A stretch of 64,000 nucleotides of DNA from Mesorhizobium sp. ORS 3324. GTDB lineage: Bacteria; Pseudomonadota; Alphaproteobacteria; Rhizobiales; Rhizobiaceae. This document shows positions 26,311 through 35,338 of the stretch, piece by piece. The notes under the pieces are model-generated. The model ran no database searches, was not told where the DNA came from, and saw only the letters and a program-made list of their open reading frames with translations. Each line of letters opens with the position of its first letter. Within the stretch, counting starts at the first letter, position 1. Location of the stretch: NCBI GenBank assembly GCA_000824825.2, contig LM655199.1, positions 62,001-126,000 on the forward strand, written 5' to 3'. Made by a program: the position numbers and the translations under genes.

Positions 26311-28995
26311 CTATCCGCCGAGGCGGAAATACTTGGCGGTGGCGGAGAACTGGGAACCGTCGGCCGCGATCTCCTCGAGGATCTTGGGCAACAGCTCCGA
26401 GGCCGGCATCGGCTGCGAGAACATCGCAGCCTGGATGTCCTTGGGCCCGGTGATCGCCAGCATGATCTGCGGCACCGCCTTGCCGGCCGCCTTGTCGGCG
26501 TCGGCGAGACCGATAGGGAAGTTGAACGTCGCCTTGTCCGCCTGCGCCACCATGCGGTCGTCGAGGTTGAAGGCGATGCCCTTGTGGTCGATCAGCATTA
26601 CGTTGGAAACGAGCCCGCCGTGCGTCACCAGCGTGCCGCTGATCGGCGAGCCGTCCGGCACGGACGTCCGGTCGAGAACGAGCTGCGGCCTTTCGGCCCC
26701 GCTCCGGTCGAGGAAACGCAGGAAGCTGGTCACCTCGCATTGCGGCGGGTCGATGAGGCGAACACTGATGTCTGGCTCGAGATGGAATTTCGACTTGAAG
26801 TCGTTGAGCAACTGCTCGAAGGGCTGCACCGCCGTCGCGAAGCCTTCGATCGCGGCGGCGCTGTCCGTTGCCGATGTCAGCGTCGCATAGAAGCAGTCGC
26901 CGCCGCTGAAGTCGCGCACCCAGGAGGCGCGCTGCGCCAGTTCGTCGGGTTTCTTTGCCGGTGGCGGAACCACGGGCTTCGGGAGGTTGATGGCGACGTC
27001 GGTGTTCTGAGGTTGCTTGTTGGCAGGCGGTGCCTGCGGCAGTGGTGCCGGTTGTTTCGACGCGCTCGGCGTTGTCGGCGGGCTGGCCGGCGTCTTGGAC
27101 GCTGCCGGCTGGCTGGAAGGCGGCGTCGGCGGCTGGTTTTCCGGAGCCTGAGGCGAGGCGGTCTTCGTCTTGGTCAACTTGGACAGGGCATCGACGAGGT
27201 CCGACGCGTTTGGCTTGGTCGCCGGCGGTTTTGCTTCCGGTGCCGGAGTGCTTTCCGCTTTCGTCTGGCTCGGCTCCGATGCCTTGATCGCCGGCGTCTG
27301 GCTGGCTGATTGCGCAGGTTTCTGACTTTCCGCAGCCTTCGGCAAGGGAGCGAGCGTCGGCGATTTTTGGATCGGTGGCTGCGTGGGTTCGACCTCGGTC
27401 GACTGCGGGACTTGCGCCTGATGGTTGTCAGCCAGGCTCTCGGGCTGGAGGGCGGGCTGCGTCTTTTGAGTGGGCTGCGGTTGGGCCTCCGTTGCCGGTG
27501 GCATCGTGGGCCTGGGGGGCGGAACGGGAGTTTCGGCGGACGGTGATTCTGTATTCTGTTCGGTATTGGCTTCCGCCTGCTTTTGGACGGGTGGTGCCTT
27601 GTCCTGCGTTTGCGGCGGAGCGGGTAGGGCGGGCTTCGCCGGCTCAACGGTGGCTGAGTTGTCCGCTTTCGGTGACTGCGGCTGAGGTTCGGCCGGCGCT
27701 TGCGGCTGAGGCTTTGGTGCTGACGGCTGAGGCTTCGATGCCTCTGCCACCGGCTTGGGTGCTTCCGCTGCAGGTTTTGCTGCCGGCTTCGGCGTGAGAG
27801 GTTCGGGTTTTTCCATGGCGGGCGGAGGCGTCAAGGCGCCGCTGAAATAGACGCCTGCCGCCGCCAGGACTGCCAATACCGCGACGCCGCCTGCTATTGC
27901 CGGAATCCGCGAAGCCTTGCGCCGCGCAGGTGGCGTGGGCGTGCCGGCCGGAGCAGCCGCCGGCGTAGGCCGCGGCTCCGACAGATACGCCGGTCGCACA
28001 TGCGCAACGAAGCGCTGCTCGCCGGGAACGGTCGCAGTCGGGGGACTTGAGGTCGGCAACGCGGTCCAGCCGGCGCGCGGCAAGCCCGAGCGCTCGCGCG
28101 GAGCAAAAGATGCAGGCGGCGGCAAGGTCGCGTCGAGGTCCTCGTCGCGCGTTGCCCTGGCGATCTCGGCCATGCTTGCCGGCCGGTCGCGCGGATCCGG
28201 CTGCAGCATCGCTTCGATGAGCGCGCGGAAATCGGGATCGATATCGGAAAGGTCCGGCACGGTCCGGCGCTTCTCGACGACCTCATACTGCGAGCCGCTC
28301 ATGTCGAGCGGCTTGCCGCGCAGCGCGGCGGCCAGCACCAGTCCGAGGCTGTAGATGTCGGACTGCTCGCTGACCTCGCCGCCGTAGAGGCCGAGCTGTT
28401 CGGGCGAGACGTAATTGTATTTGCCGGCGAACTTTCCGCCGATCAGCGTCTCGCCGCCGACATTCGCCGAGCGCGCGATGCCGAAATCGATGATCTTGGC
28501 CCGCTCCACCCGGCCGCCCGGCAGGATGATGTTGTCGGGCGAGAGGTCGCGGTGAACCGCGCCGGCCTGATGCACGGCGCTCAGGCCGGATGCGAGGCGA
28601 TGGCAAAGCCGGCGCACATCCGGCGGTGCCATCGGGCCGCGGCGCATCACGTCGAACAGCGACTGGCCGTCCACGAACTCCATGGCGAGGTAGGGGCGGC
28701 CGATCCCCGGATCGATGGTGAAGACGTGGTAGCGCACCACCGCGTCATGCGACAGGTGGTTGAGGATCGACGCTTCCTTGCGAAACAGGGACAGGATCGT
28801 CTGGTCGCGGGCGAATTCGGGCAGCACGATCTTGATCGCGACATGGTCGCCTGTCTGAATGTTGTGGCCGCGATAGACCTCGCCCATCCCGCCGGACGCG
28901 ATGCGCTCGTCAAGCTCGTATATGCCGCTGAGCTGCGTGCCGACGCCTGCATAGGCGAGGTTCGGCGAAATCCGCGTCTTGTCGTCGTCGCTCAT
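26311..28995 (-). CDS. ppkA: PpkA-type Ser/Thr protein kinase with large C-terminal domain
   Basis: 894 residues from the ATG at 28995, which overlaps the pppA stop (ATGA). A Hanks-type kinase domain occupies about 25-290: Gly loop ASGGMGEVYRG, Lys55, catalytic Asp150 in HRDLSPDN, Asp170 in DFGIARS. One membrane helix follows near 400-420. Then comes about 260 residues of Pro/Ala/Gln/Lys low-complexity sequence and a globular C-terminal domain of about 200 residues that should be periplasmic. In T6SS, PpkA phosphorylates Fha in the threonine phosphorylation pathway that triggers assembly. Here it is cotranscribed with the cognate phosphatase, TssM, TssL and an FHA protein. Confidence 0.9.
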   Translation of the reverse strand: MSDDDKTRISPNLAYAGVGTQLSGIYELDERIASGGMGEVYRGHNIQTGDHVAIKIVLPEFARDQTILSLFRKEASILNHLSHDAVVRYHVFTIDPGIGRPYLAMEFVDGQSLFDVMRRGPMAPPDVRRLCHRLASGLSAVHQAGAVHRDLSPDNIILPGGRVERAKIIDFGIARSANVGGETLIGGKFAGKYNYVSPEQLGLYGGEVSEQSDIYSLGLVLAAALRGKPLDMSGSQYEVVEKRRTVPDLSDIDPDFRALIEAMLQPDPRDRPASMAEIARATRDEDLDATLPPPASFAPRERSGLPRAGWTALPTSSPPTATVPGEQRFVAHVRPAYLSEPRPTPAAAPAGTPTPPARRKASRIPAIAGGVAVLAVLAAAGVYFSGALTPPPAMEKPEPLTPKPAAKPAAEAPKPVAEASKPQPSAPKPQPQAPAEPQPQSPKADNSATVEPAKPALPAPPQTQDKAPPVQKQAEANTEQNTESPSAETPVPPPRPTMPPATEAQPQPTQKTQPALQPESLADNHQAQVPQSTEVEPTQPPIQKSPTLAPLPKAAESQKPAQSASQTPAIKASEPSQTKAESTPAPEAKPPATKPNASDLVDALSKLTKTKTASPQAPENQPPTPPSSQPAASKTPASPPTTPSASKQPAPLPQAPPANKQPQNTDVAINLPKPVVPPPAKKPDELAQRASWVRDFSGGDCFYATLTSATDSAAAIEGFATAVQPFEQLLNDFKSKFHLEPDISVRLIDPPQCEVTSFLRFLDRSGAERPQLVLDRTSVPDGSPISGTLVTHGGLVSNVMLIDHKGIAFNLDDRMVAQADKATFNFPIGLADADKAAGKAVPQIMLAITGPKDIQAAMFSQPMPASELLPKILEEIAADGSQFSATAKYFRLGG

Positions 28996-29831
28996 CCCTC
29001 GGCCCTTGTTCTGGTCTGAACCGATTGGAGCGATCCGTTGCGTCCGTCGCCGATCCTCACCAGCACAACGGTGACATTGTCCGTTCCGCCGCGCGCCAGC
29101 ACCATTTCCAGCAGCCTCTCGCACGCCGCCTGCGGCGGCGAGGACTTAACCGCCGCTTCGATCTCAGCGTCGCTGACATGGGCGGTTAGTCCGTCGGTGC
29201 TCAGGACGAAAATATCGCCCGGCATCAGCTCGCCTTGCTGGAAATCGATCTCGAGCTCATCGCTGACCCCGACGGCATGGGTGATGACATTGCGGCGTGG
29301 CCATATCAACGCTTCCTCGGCGCTGATCATGCCGCGGTCGAGGAGCTCCTGGACTTCGGTATGGTCCCTCGAAATCTGCGAGATCGCGCCGCCGCGTACC
29401 AGATAGATGCGGCTGTCGCCGGCCCACAGGCCGGCGAACCGCCCGTCCATGGCGAGCAGCGCGGCGAATGTCGAGCCGATGGTGATGCCGCGCGATCGCG
29501 ATATGTTGCGGATCTCGGCATTGGCGCGGCTCAGCCGGTCCTCGAAGCGCGCGCGAAGGTCCGGCGCCGAGCTGGCGATGCCGATCGTCGCCAGATGATC
29601 GACGATGCTGGCCGAAGCGACTTCCCCCGCCTCGTGTCCGCCCATCCCGTCGGCCACCACCCAAAGGCCAGCTTGCGGCTCGACGAGGTAGTTGTCCTCA
29701 TTGAGGTCGCGGACACAGCCCTTGTGGCTCACGCCGAAGCTCTCGATGGGAAGGGCGACAGTGCTCAAATTGCCACCAAGCGCTTCGCGAGCGTCCTCTG
29801 TGACGAACCATGGGCCGCGTGCCCATGCCAC
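28992..29831 (-). CDS. pppA: PppA-type PP2C Ser/Thr phosphatase
   Basis: 279 residues. All PP2C motifs are present: RDLNEDNY (Glu45, Asp46), VADGMGGHEAGE (Asp61), GSTFAALL, WAGDSRIYL, STDGLT and GGTDNVTVVLV. In T6SS, PppA reverses PpkA-dependent phosphorylation of Fha and so allows disassembly and relocation of the machine. No membrane segment is seen, so it is cytosolic. The gene lies 72 bases after tssM and its stop overlaps the ppkA start by 4 bases, ensuring balanced synthesis of the opposing enzymes. The start at 29831 is the first in frame; a GTG 10 codons in is possible. Confidence 0.92.
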   Translation of the reverse strand: MAWARGPWFVTEDAREALGGNLSTVALPIESFGVSHKGCVRDLNEDNYLVEPQAGLWVVADGMGGHEAGEVASASIVDHLATIGIASSAPDLRARFEDRLSRANAEIRNISRSRGITIGSTFAALLAMDGRFAGLWAGDSRIYLVRGGAISQISRDHTEVQELLDRGMISAEEALIWPRRNVITHAVGVSDELEIDFQQGELMPGDIFVLSTDGLTAHVSDAEIEAAVKSSPPQAACERLLEMVLARGGTDNVTVVLVRIGDGRNGSLQSVQTRTRAEG

Positions 29832-29903
29832 TTTGCCACAAGCGCATACATTAGAGTACCGAAATGAAGACTCCTGTCCGCACTGATATTGAACGGAGCC
29901 ATG

Positions 29904-32900
29904 TCAGAACGCCTTCGGACAGCTGAACCCGGACAGCGCCGGGAGCAGGAGGGGATTGGCCCCCGAAACGGTCTGCATCGTGTAGGCGACGTCGCGCCCC
30001 CCGATCACGAAGCGTGCCTCGGTGTTTCCGCCATTGCTGGTGACGCTCGCCTTGTCCAGCAGGCGCTTCAAGGCCCATGGCCCCTGGAATTTGAGGGCCG
30101 ATTCGCGGCCCGGCATTTGCGGTGTCAGGCTGAGGCTTGCGGATCCGGAAGCGGCGCCGCTCGGCCATGTCACCGTGCTCGGCGCGTTGCCGGCCTGCGT
30201 GCTCTCAACGGTCTGTCCGTCGACGTCGAGCACCGCGCTGTCGGCCTCGCTGTTCAGCGAGGTAGGCGTGAAGGTGATCGCGACCTGCGGCACCGAACCG
30301 CCGGACGGGAAGAAGGCGCTGCGGATTTCCGCCGCCGACTGGAACGCCTTCAAGGTCGACTTGGCGAGGTCGCGGCCGGAGCGGGTATCCTGCTTCCAGG
30401 TCCATTCCTGGCCAGTCATATCGATCAGCGGCGCCAGGTTCTGCGCGAAGAACCGGTCCATCAGCCCGCCCGGCGCGAACAGCTTGGCGAAATCGGCCAT
30501 GGAGATTTCCTGCGTGCTGTCACCGGCGAAGGGATAGTGGCCGTTGACGGCCTCCTCGCAGGGGCGCGTGACCGTCTCGTCGAGCGTCTGGTTGAGGTTG
30601 GCGACCGAGGTCTCCGCGACGTTGCCTTCGAATTCGTCCGCCGCCGCATCGACCATGCGCGCAAGCGGCTTGGGCAGGCGCGAGGCATTGGCGCGCATCG
30701 TCGAAATCTGCAGCTTTAGGTTCGCGTTGACGCGTTCCGTTTGCGAGGGGACATCCGCCGCCAGCTTCACGCTCTGGTAGATATCGTGGAAATTCTGCGT
30801 CAGCGCATCGAGCGGGCGGCGCCCGGCGGAGCCGCTCACCAGTGCCTGAAACGGCCTGAACTGCGCCTCCACCGTGGCGCCGGCATTCCGGGTGGCGGAC
30901 GAGCTTGTGCCGGCACGGCTTTGCGACTTGCCGCCGGCGATCTGCAGGCCGATGCGGGCCAGGCCCTTGGCCATGCCGGCGGGGTCTTCGCTCGCGGAGG
31001 CCGTGCTGCCCTGTGTCAACGCGGTTTCGTCGGCGATCGCCGTGAACAGCCGATCCAGCGGCGAGTCCGGCGAAGCGGCGGCGGAGAGCGCGATATATTG
31101 CGGCTTGTCCTTCAGCATCGCCTTCAGCTTCAGCTGGTCGAGCGCGCCGTTCCAGGCGGAAGCGAATTCCTTGCCGTAGCGGTCGATGAGCTCGGGTCCG
31201 AGCTTGGGCAGGTCCTGGCCGATGCCGCCCTGCTCGCCGCCGCCGCCGAGAACCCATTGGTCGTCGACGAGCATCTGCGCCATGCGCGAGAGCTGCGGCA
31301 GGTAGAAGCCGTTGAAGCCGGCCCGGGTGTAGAGGCCGGGAACGCGAAGGTCGGAAAGCTCGCTGCCGTCCATGCGTTCGAACAGCAGCTGCGCCTCCGG
31401 GCCGGCTTTCGCGGAGACGGAAAAGTCCTCCAACCTCGCGCCGTAGACCGCCGACTTGATCAGCGCCGATGCGCGGTCGGCAAGGCTCATGCGACCGAGC
31501 GAGCGCTGCGCCGCCTCGACCAGCGGCTGGTTGAGCTCGAAAACCGGATCGTAAGCATCGTCGAGCGCGAGCATGGCGCGCAGATGCTTTTCGAGCTGCG
31601 CGCGGCCTTCGCGGTTGTTCTCTCCCGGATAGCGGTTTTCCTCCCAATCCTGATTCATCCAGGAGACGACCAGCTCGTCGTCGACCTTCGGCGCCTTGCC
31701 GCCCAGCATGAGATAGATCTTCAGCGGCTCGTAGAGCGCGATCGGATCGGCCATCCTGGCCTGGATCGTCCGCTCCGCCTGCACCAGCAGACGGGAGCGG
31801 AAGCTTCGCTCCAGCGCCTGCCGGTAAGCGGTTTTGGATGCTGACAGAAGCCTCTCCCGCTGGCTGAGCCCGAACGTTTCCTCGATCGGCTTCGTCTGGT
31901 CTGCGGTCTCGAACCCGGCCGGCAGGTTGCGCAATTGGTCGAGCGGGCCGATGACGTTTTCGAGATCGACGTCGGTCACCGTCGAGCTCTTGAGCAGCGA
32001 ATCCGCGCTGTCGCGATAATGCGCCATCGCCTGCCTGGTGGAGTCGATCAGCGACCGGTTGGCCGCGAAGCTGAGGCCAAGCACGCCGAGCGCCGCACAA
32101 GCCGCCAGCCCGATCGCGGCAAGGCCCGCAAATCTGGCCAATGCGGCGCGCCGTTCGGCGGTCCTGTCGAACGAGACCCATCCGGCCTCTGGGAAGATCA
32201 CCTTCGCCAGAAGATCATGCAGGAAGAAGCTTTTGCCGGTGCCCGAAAGATGCGCCTGTGAAGCGCTGCCGAAACTGCGGCCGATCGCGCCCAGCAGCTG
32301 ATCGATAGGCGTTCCTTCCTGTGTGCCCGAGGAGAAATAAAGCCCGCGCAGGCTGACATTCACTTGCGCCCGCGACGGGTCGAACAGGCTGGTGACGAAA
32401 CGCACCACGCGGGTCCGCAGCGCCCCGAACTGCGCCGGAAAGCCGAAGAGCGCGATGCGCGCCACCGGGTCGGTCTCATCCTGCAGATGGTCGGCGATCT
32501 CCTCTGCCAGCTGCCTGGCCAATGCGTCGAACTCGGCCGCAGCCTCGCCGACCATGTTCCTGTTGCGGTCAGTGGTCCGGAAGGTCGCGCCCCACACTTT
32601 GCGCCGGCGGGCTTCTTCGAAATCGCCGAAATAATCCATGAAGCCGGCGACGAGGTCCGCCTTGGTGAAGAGCAGGTAGACCGGAAACTGGATCTTCAGC
32701 GTCTCGTGCAGCTCCCGCAACCGGCTTCTTATTTCGGTGACATGCGCGTCGAGCTGCTGGTCGTCGAGGCCGATCAGATCGGCAAGGCTGATGGCGAGGA
32801 TCACGCCGTTGATCGGCTGCCTGGTGCGATACTTCTTGAGCAGTCCGAGGAAGGCGAGCCAGCTCGCCCTGTCGCGCTCGCGGTCCGACTCCTGCGTGGT

Positions 32901-33416
32901 ATAGCGGCCGGCGGTATCGATCAGCACCGCATCGTCGGTGAACCACCAGTCGCAGGACCGCGTGCCGCCGATCCCGGCCACCGGCTGCGCCTTGCCCGAG
33001 CCGGCAAGCGGAAACTTCAGCCCCGAATTGACCAGCGCCGTCGTCTTGCCGGCGCCCGGCGGACCGATGATGATGTACCAGGGGATCTCATAGAGGAAGT
33101 TGCGCTTGCCGCTCGACCGCTTCAGCGTCGCAATCGCCTCGCCCATGCGCGCCTCGAGCAGCTGTGAATCGTCGTTGCGCTCGTCGCTGTGCGCAATGGC
33201 CTTTTCGAGCGCCTTCTGCGCCTTGTGTCCCTGCCAGAAGCGGACGCCGTAGAAGAGCGCCAAGATGGCAACGGTCACGCCGATGATCGCTGCTCTCAGC
33301 CAGACAGGTCCGAGCGGACGGGTGTCTGCATAGCGGATCAGCGGCCCGGCGTACCAGACCGCCGCCGAGAACCCGGCAAGCGCGAGCAGGCTGAAGATCC
33401 TGAGCGCCCAGCGCAT
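29904..33416 (-). CDS. tssM: TssM (IcmF) inner-membrane protein, second copy
   Basis: 1170 residues, normal for TssM. Two N-terminal membrane helices (about 5-25 and 41-60) precede a cytosolic GTPase-like domain. Its Walker A is GPPGAGKTT (118-126) and Walker B LIDTAGRY (165-172). A third membrane helix lies near 415-440 and a large periplasmic region follows to the C-terminus. TssM spans the envelope and joins TssL and TssJ to form the T6SS membrane complex. This copy differs clearly from the one at 47028-50570. It sits in the phosphosignalling operon directly after a TssL-OmpA gene, with no TssJ gene beside it. Confidence 0.93.
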   Translation of the reverse strand: MRWALRIFSLLALAGFSAAVWYAGPLIRYADTRPLGPVWLRAAIIGVTVAILALFYGVRFWQGHKAQKALEKAIAHSDERNDDSQLLEARMGEAIATLKRSSGKRNFLYEIPWYIIIGPPGAGKTTALVNSGLKFPLAGSGKAQPVAGIGGTRSCDWWFTDDAVLIDTAGRYTTQESDRERDRASWLAFLGLLKKYRTRQPINGVILAISLADLIGLDDQQLDAHVTEIRSRLRELHETLKIQFPVYLLFTKADLVAGFMDYFGDFEEARRRKVWGATFRTTDRNRNMVGEAAAEFDALARQLAEEIADHLQDETDPVARIALFGFPAQFGALRTRVVRFVTSLFDPSRAQVNVSLRGLYFSSGTQEGTPIDQLLGAIGRSFGSASQAHLSGTGKSFFLHDLLAKVIFPEAGWVSFDRTAERRAALARFAGLAAIGLAACAALGVLGLSFAANRSLIDSTRQAMAHYRDSADSLLKSSTVTDVDLENVIGPLDQLRNLPAGFETADQTKPIEETFGLSQRERLLSASKTAYRQALERSFRSRLLVQAERTIQARMADPIALYEPLKIYLMLGGKAPKVDDELVVSWMNQDWEENRYPGENNREGRAQLEKHLRAMLALDDAYDPVFELNQPLVEAAQRSLGRMSLADRASALIKSAVYGARLEDFSVSAKAGPEAQLLFERMDGSELSDLRVPGLYTRAGFNGFYLPQLSRMAQMLVDDQWVLGGGGEQGGIGQDLPKLGPELIDRYGKEFASAWNGALDQLKLKAMLKDKPQYIALSAAASPDSPLDRLFTAIADETALTQGSTASASEDPAGMAKGLARIGLQIAGGKSQSRAGTSSSATRNAGATVEAQFRPFQALVSGSAGRRPLDALTQNFHDIYQSVKLAADVPSQTERVNANLKLQISTMRANASRLPKPLARMVDAAADEFEGNVAETSVANLNQTLDETVTRPCEEAVNGHYPFAGDSTQEISMADFAKLFAPGGLMDRFFAQNLAPLIDMTGQEWTWKQDTRSGRDLAKSTLKAFQSAAEIRSAFFPSGGSVPQVAITFTPTSLNSEADSAVLDVDGQTVESTQAGNAPSTVTWPSGAASGSASLSLTPQMPGRESALKFQGPWALKRLLDKASVTSNGGNTEARFVIGGRDVAYTMQTVSGANPLLLPALSGFSCPKAF

Positions 33417-33441
33417 CAGTGCTGATCCCCGCCGCGCCCGC

Positions 33442-34944
33442 TCACAGCGTCTCCTCCTTCGGGATCATCACGTCGACGCGGCGGTTCTTGGCGCGGCCGT
33501 CCGGCGTCGCATTGTCGGCGATCGGCTCGTCCTCGCCCTTGCCGTCGACACTTATCCGCGACGGGTCCTTGAGCGCCTTCGCCATCATCTCCTGGACGGC
33601 CTTGGCGCGGGCAACGGACAGGTCGAAGTTGGATTTGAACTGGCTCGACTTCTTCGGCTTCACATTGTCGGTGTGGCCGACGATGCGGATCGGCCCGGGC
33701 TCGGCATCGAGCGCGGCGGCGATGCCTGCCGCGATGGGCTGGAATTCCGGCTTCAGCTCCGCCTGGCCGGACGCGAAAAGAAGCTGATTGCTGACCTCGA
33801 CGACGATGAAATTGCCTTTCGTGCCGACCGTCAGCCCGCCGCCGGCGATCTCCTTGGCGAGCGCTGCGCTGATGCGGTCTATCTGGGTGGTGGTGGCAGT
33901 AGTTGTGGCGGCTGGGGGCGGCGGCGGTGCGGCTTCCGCGGGTTCAGCCGGCGCGGCCACACTGGCGCGCTCGATGGTGACCGGCGTTGGCGGATTGAGC
34001 GCCAGAAGCTCGCCGGCGGTCGCGTCGCCTTCATTGGTGATGAGCACCCGCAGCGCGAAGAATGCCCCCGTCACCAGCGTCGCCGCGGCGGCCGCCACCG
34101 CCCAAAGCGGCAGCCGGGCCCTTGGCTTTGACAGCACCGCCGCCATGCCTTGCCAATGGGGCGAGATGTCGTCCCCGGCACGCGGCCTGAAATAGCGGAT
34201 CGTATCATAGACGTCGCGCCGCACGCGTTCGAGATTGTCATGTTCGCCGGCCCGCCCGCGATACTGGCCTTCGAACCCGAGCGACAGGCAGGCATGCATC
34301 AGCTCGAGCAGGTCGTGATGGCCTTCCGGGCTGCCCAGGATATTGTTTAGCGCCGCATAGAAACCGGCGCCGGTGGGTTTGGTGTGGAAGACCTTTGCCA
34401 CCAGGCTGTGCCCGCTCCAGCCGCCGTCCTTCGGCCAGGGCAGGTTGCCGACGAGATCGTCCGCTGTCTCGCAAAGCACGAATTTCGCGATTCTGCCGTC
34501 CTCCTCGGCAATGCCGGCCTTCGCTATCTGCCGGTCGAACGTTTCGATCGCTTGGGCGATATGCTCCGCAAGAGGTGTCGCCTGCCGCTCGACCGGCATC
34601 AGCCGCAACTGGCCGAACAGCATCAGCAAAGGTGCCGCCGCAGCGAGGATCGGATTTGCGGCGGCGTATTTCACGCCATCCGTGGCATCGAGCAGGATTT
34701 CCTGTTGCAGCGCCGGTGTCGGCGCAGCGGGAGGGGCACCCTGATAGATCATGGTTCCGGACGACCAGCCGGTCGGGATCTGCCGGCCGACGCCGGGGTC
34801 GAATACCGTCGATTCCCTTCCGGCCGATGGAGCCTGCCCACCCGGAGCAGCGCCTACCGGCGGCGCAGGCGAGCGTTGTCTTGGCCGTGGCGCGCGGATC
34901 ACGGTCTTGTCCGCCGGCCGGGAGGGATCGTCCTTCGAGCTCAT
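33442..34944 (-). CDS. tssL: TssL (DotU) fused to OmpA domain, second copy
   Basis: 500 residues. An unstructured Pro/Ala-rich N-terminus of about 90 residues precedes the DotU/TssL cytoplasmic domain (about 95-265, NPILAAAAPLLMLFGQLR). One membrane helix follows at about 275-300. The C-terminal periplasmic OmpA domain (GQAELKPEF, then RIVGHTDNVKPKKSS and GRAKNRRVDVMI) binds peptidoglycan and gives the complex a fixed point in the wall. It ends 25 bases before tssM, the usual tssL-tssM order. It is a paralogue of the 444-residue TssL at 50572 with a longer N-terminus. Confidence 0.92.
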   Translation of the reverse strand: MSSKDDPSRPADKTVIRAPRPRQRSPAPPVGAAPGGQAPSAGRESTVFDPGVGRQIPTGWSSGTMIYQGAPPAAPTPALQQEILLDATDGVKYAAANPILAAAAPLLMLFGQLRLMPVERQATPLAEHIAQAIETFDRQIAKAGIAEEDGRIAKFVLCETADDLVGNLPWPKDGGWSGHSLVAKVFHTKPTGAGFYAALNNILGSPEGHHDLLELMHACLSLGFEGQYRGRAGEHDNLERVRRDVYDTIRYFRPRAGDDISPHWQGMAAVLSKPRARLPLWAVAAAAATLVTGAFFALRVLITNEGDATAGELLALNPPTPVTIERASVAAPAEPAEAAPPPPPAATTTATTTQIDRISAALAKEIAGGGLTVGTKGNFIVVEVSNQLLFASGQAELKPEFQPIAAGIAAALDAEPGPIRIVGHTDNVKPKKSSQFKSNFDLSVARAKAVQEMMAKALKDPSRISVDGKGEDEPIADNATPDGRAKNRRVDVMIPKEETL

Positions 34945-35338
34945 CGGCGGTCCACCGTCGAATTGCTGCGAATGTCTCTTCGAAGCGGCAAGAAGGCCGC
35001 TGTGCGCCTTTCACGGCAAGATTTGGCGGCGGGCCGGATGGAAAGGCTCATCTCGCCGAAACATGACATTGCTGCACACGCCCCAAGCCACGCCGCTTTG
35101 CCCGCCAGGCAAGCTTCCATCCGCTATCCTAAAGCATGTCTCCCGAAAGTGGGAACCGGTTTCGGGACAAAGACATGCGCAAAATCAAAAACTAAAGCGC
35201 ATGAGCGAATCTGAAAGATCGCGACGCGCTTTAGTCGCCCAATCACCCAATTGAAATCGGAAGCAGGATGCTCGAAGCCGCGGTTTCTTCTGTGAGACAC
35301 GTCACATAGCGCCCCGTTCGGTCTGGCTGACAGGCCAG
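34945..35338. other. Interval between FHA gene and tssL, containing a mobile palindromic repeat
   Basis: 394 bases without a gene, unusual inside an otherwise tightly packed leftward operon. About 100 bases of it are the two-part palindromic repeat described separately. The remainder shows no gene. The gap may carry an internal promoter for tssL onward. Confidence 0.5.
35131..35234. repeat. Rhizobial-type intergenic palindromic repeat (two tandem stem-loops)
   Basis: Left hairpin: GCATGTC (35134-35140) with GACATGC (35172-35178) and, inside it, CCCGAAA (35142-35148) with TTTCGGG (35160-35166). Right hairpin: CTAAAGCGC (35192-35200) with GCGCTTTAG (35226-35234). The arrangement, with AAAGCATG at the left end and the CATGCGCAAAATCAAA junction, is a familiar type of dispersed intergenic palindrome in Rhizobiales. 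It lies between tagH and tssL and could form RNA hairpins affecting downstream expression. Confidence 0.65.

Noticed and set aside
27000-27850. Arginine- and glycine-rich plus-strand frames opposite the PpkA stalk
   Set aside because: They are the complement of the Pro/Ala/Gln low-complexity stalk of ppkA and have no start signal or family match.
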